Position numbers and translations under genes: made by a program. From contig NZ_MSCO01000001.1 in assembly GCF_002954705.1 (NCBI RefSeq), forward strand, positions 1,155,493-1,219,492: DNA of 64,000 bases, written 5' to 3'. Origin of the DNA: Aliivibrio sifiae. Its GTDB lineage: Bacteria > Pseudomonadota > Gammaproteobacteria > Enterobacterales > Vibrionaceae. The notes under the pieces were generated by a model. It did not search any database, was not told the DNA's origin, and worked only from the letters and a program-made list of their open reading frames with translations. Positions 62,712-64,000 of this stretch are shown here, one piece after another (the first letter of the stretch is position 1; each line of letters opens with the position of its first letter).

Positions 62712-64000
62712 ATGAATTCAGTAATGCTTGGAGCAATTGCTTTACTATTACCACTCTCTTTTTCTGTTTTTTCTGCTGACGTAGATACTGTTTCTATGAA
62801 CATCCCCTCTGGTGGAAAAACAAGCGTGAAAAAAGAAGGCCAAAATGCGTTTTCTTTACCTGCAGCAAACCTACCAATGAGTAAACGCCTCGACTTTAGT
62901 GTTGGAAACAGTTTTTTTCGTAATCCTTGGGTACAAGCACCGGCCTCTACTGATGCTAGAGATGGTTTAGGCCCTCTGTTTAACACTAATGGTTGTCAGA
63001 ATTGCCATATTAAAGATGGACGTGGTCATGCACCAAGAGAAGGCGACACTAATGCAGTTTCTATGTTGGTGCGCTTAAGTATTCCGGCATTAACACCTGA
63101 ACAGAAAAAACGTGTAATCCTTGAAGGGGTTATCCCTGAGCCAATTTATGGTGGACAGCTACAAGATTTTTCACTCTCAGGTGCAAAGCCTGAAGGACAA
63201 ATCCATATTAGCTATACAACACAAACAATCACTCTTTCTGATGGTGACGTTGTCACATTGCGAAAGCCTAAGTTAACTATTAGAGAGTTAGCTTATGGTG
63301 ATATGTCTGAGAATGTATTGATGTCTGCCCGTATCGCTCCGCCAATGATTGGTTTAGGGCTATTAGAATCTATCCCTGAATCAACGATTTTAGGTTTTTC
63401 TGAGCAACAGAAACAAGATAATAACGGTATTTCAGGCAAAGCTAACCGTGTATGGGATGCGGAAGCAAATGAATTAGCTTTAGGTCGTTTTGGTTGGAAG
63501 GCAGGACAGCCAACACTAATGCAACAGAATACCGCAGCGTTTAATGGTGATTTAGGTTTAACCAGTAATATGTTTCCTAAAGATGATTGCACCCAAGCGC
63601 AAACTATTTGTGAAAAACTGCCTCATGGTGGAACACCAGAAGTGAGTGACAAGATCTTAAATTTTGTCGAATTCTATTCACAGCATTTAGCTGTGCCTAT
63701 TCGCCGAAATACGAAAGATCCTCAAGTCATTCAAGGCCAACGACTATTTAAAGAGATTGGCTGTGAAAGTTGTCATAAAACGAATATCAAAACGGCAAAA
63801 ATTGAAGACAGACCAGCGTTATCTAATCAGTTAATTCATCCTTATACGGATATGTTACTTCATGATATGGGGCAAGGCCTGTCTGATAATCGACCAGAGT
63901 TCTTAGCTGATGGTCAAGAGTGGCGAACACCACCGTTATGGGGGCTTGGTTACACACAAGAAGTGAATGGCCATACTGAGATGCTACATGATGGTAGAGC
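62712..64000 (+). CDS. Di-haem oxidoreductase-like protein (DUF1111), partial at window end
   Basis: An open frame of 429 codons runs off the right end without a stop. The ATG at 62712 gives a signal peptide (MLGAIALLLPLSFSVFSA); the ATG at 62700 is an alternative. Two haem-binding CXXCH motifs are present: CQNCH at 95-99 and CESCH at 351-355. GRGHAPREG after the first haem and DMLLHDMGQGLSD near 380 are family-typical. It is periplasmic and haem-containing. Together with imelysin it forms a conserved iron-linked cluster; the function is thought to be in iron uptake or peroxide handling. Confidence 0.88.
   Translation, partial: MNSVMLGAIALLLPLSFSVFSADVDTVSMNIPSGGKTSVKKEGQNAFSLPAANLPMSKRLDFSVGNSFFRNPWVQAPASTDARDGLGPLFNTNGCQNCHIKDGRGHAPREGDTNAVSMLVRLSIPALTPEQKKRVILEGVIPEPIYGGQLQDFSLSGAKPEGQIHISYTTQTITLSDGDVVTLRKPKLTIRELAYGDMSENVLMSARIAPPMIGLGLLESIPESTILGFSEQQKQDNNGISGKANRVWDAEANELALGRFGWKAGQPTLMQQNTAAFNGDLGLTSNMFPKDDCTQAQTICEKLPHGGTPEVSDKILNFVEFYSQHLAVPIRRNTKDPQVIQGQRLFKEIGCESCHKTNIKTAKIEDRPALSNQLIHPYTDMLLHDMGQGLSDNRPEFLADGQEWRTPPLWGLGYTQEVNGHTEMLHDGR

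Noticed and set aside
62627-62986. 119-codon reverse frame near the right end
   Set aside because: It is antisense to the signal peptide and first haem region of the DUF1111 gene, which has clear CXXCH motifs on the forward strand.

Overview
The window looks like a chromosomal segment of a Vibrionaceae bacterium, most probably Aliivibrio (fischeri/logei/salmonicida group). This is inferred from AT-rich coding sequence, Vibrio-type housekeeping proteins (AsnS, SbcCD, SdaA/SdaC, MetC, RibA), a BtsS/BtsR-type pyruvate-sensing pair, multiple DUF2799 lipoproteins and imelysin/DUF1111 iron genes. No rRNA, tRNA or CRISPR array was seen.

Layout. 0.3-3.6 kb: ndh, an RhlE-like helicase and a small partner gene. 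3.6-8.6 kb: a decayed mobile region. A broken chemoreceptor gene and two remnants of an ISAs1-family element in direct orientation flank one intact, unrecognised 891-residue secreted protein that ends in two beta/gamma-crystallin-like repeats. 8.6-13.5 kb: a CstA-family transporter, a LytTR regulator and a LytS-type kinase, with a phased array of BtsR-type sites in front of the transporter, then a SatP-type acetate transporter. 14-25 kb: htpX, yehS, a small outer-membrane protein, a dicarboxylate/amino-acid symporter, an exported amidohydrolase, the L,D-transpeptidase/MepK-like pair, asnS, queD and an EEP-family hydrolase. 25-32 kb: sbcDC, a thioesterase and a MATE exporter.

32-44 kb: two tandem aromatic amino-acid permeases preceded by a leader with a Phe/Tyr-rich 54-codon ORF, three DUF2799 lipoproteins, a MITE-like repeat, an AP2-like protein, the serine catabolic pair sdaC-sdaA, nudL, pabB and a class I fumarase. 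44-51.6 kb: an RND efflux operon with two lipoprotein adaptors, DUF2750, metC and a small acidic protein.

51.8-58.9 kb: a type I restriction-modification locus (hsdM, hsdS, hsdR, YgjP-like metallopeptidase). hsdM has an in-frame stop 27 codons before its natural end. hsdS is split by a perfect 8-bp tandem duplication whose loss would restore one reading frame. hsdR is intact. 59-64 kb: an iron-type alcohol dehydrogenase, ribA, and an iron-linked cluster (imelysin, then a di-haem DUF1111 protein running off the end), each with a Fur-like site in front.

Most transcription units end in clear hairpin-plus-T terminators, many placed between convergent genes. The observations most worth following are the IS-flanked crystallin-repeat protein, the split/reversible hsdS with the truncated hsdM, the candidate aromatic leader peptide and the BtsR operator array.
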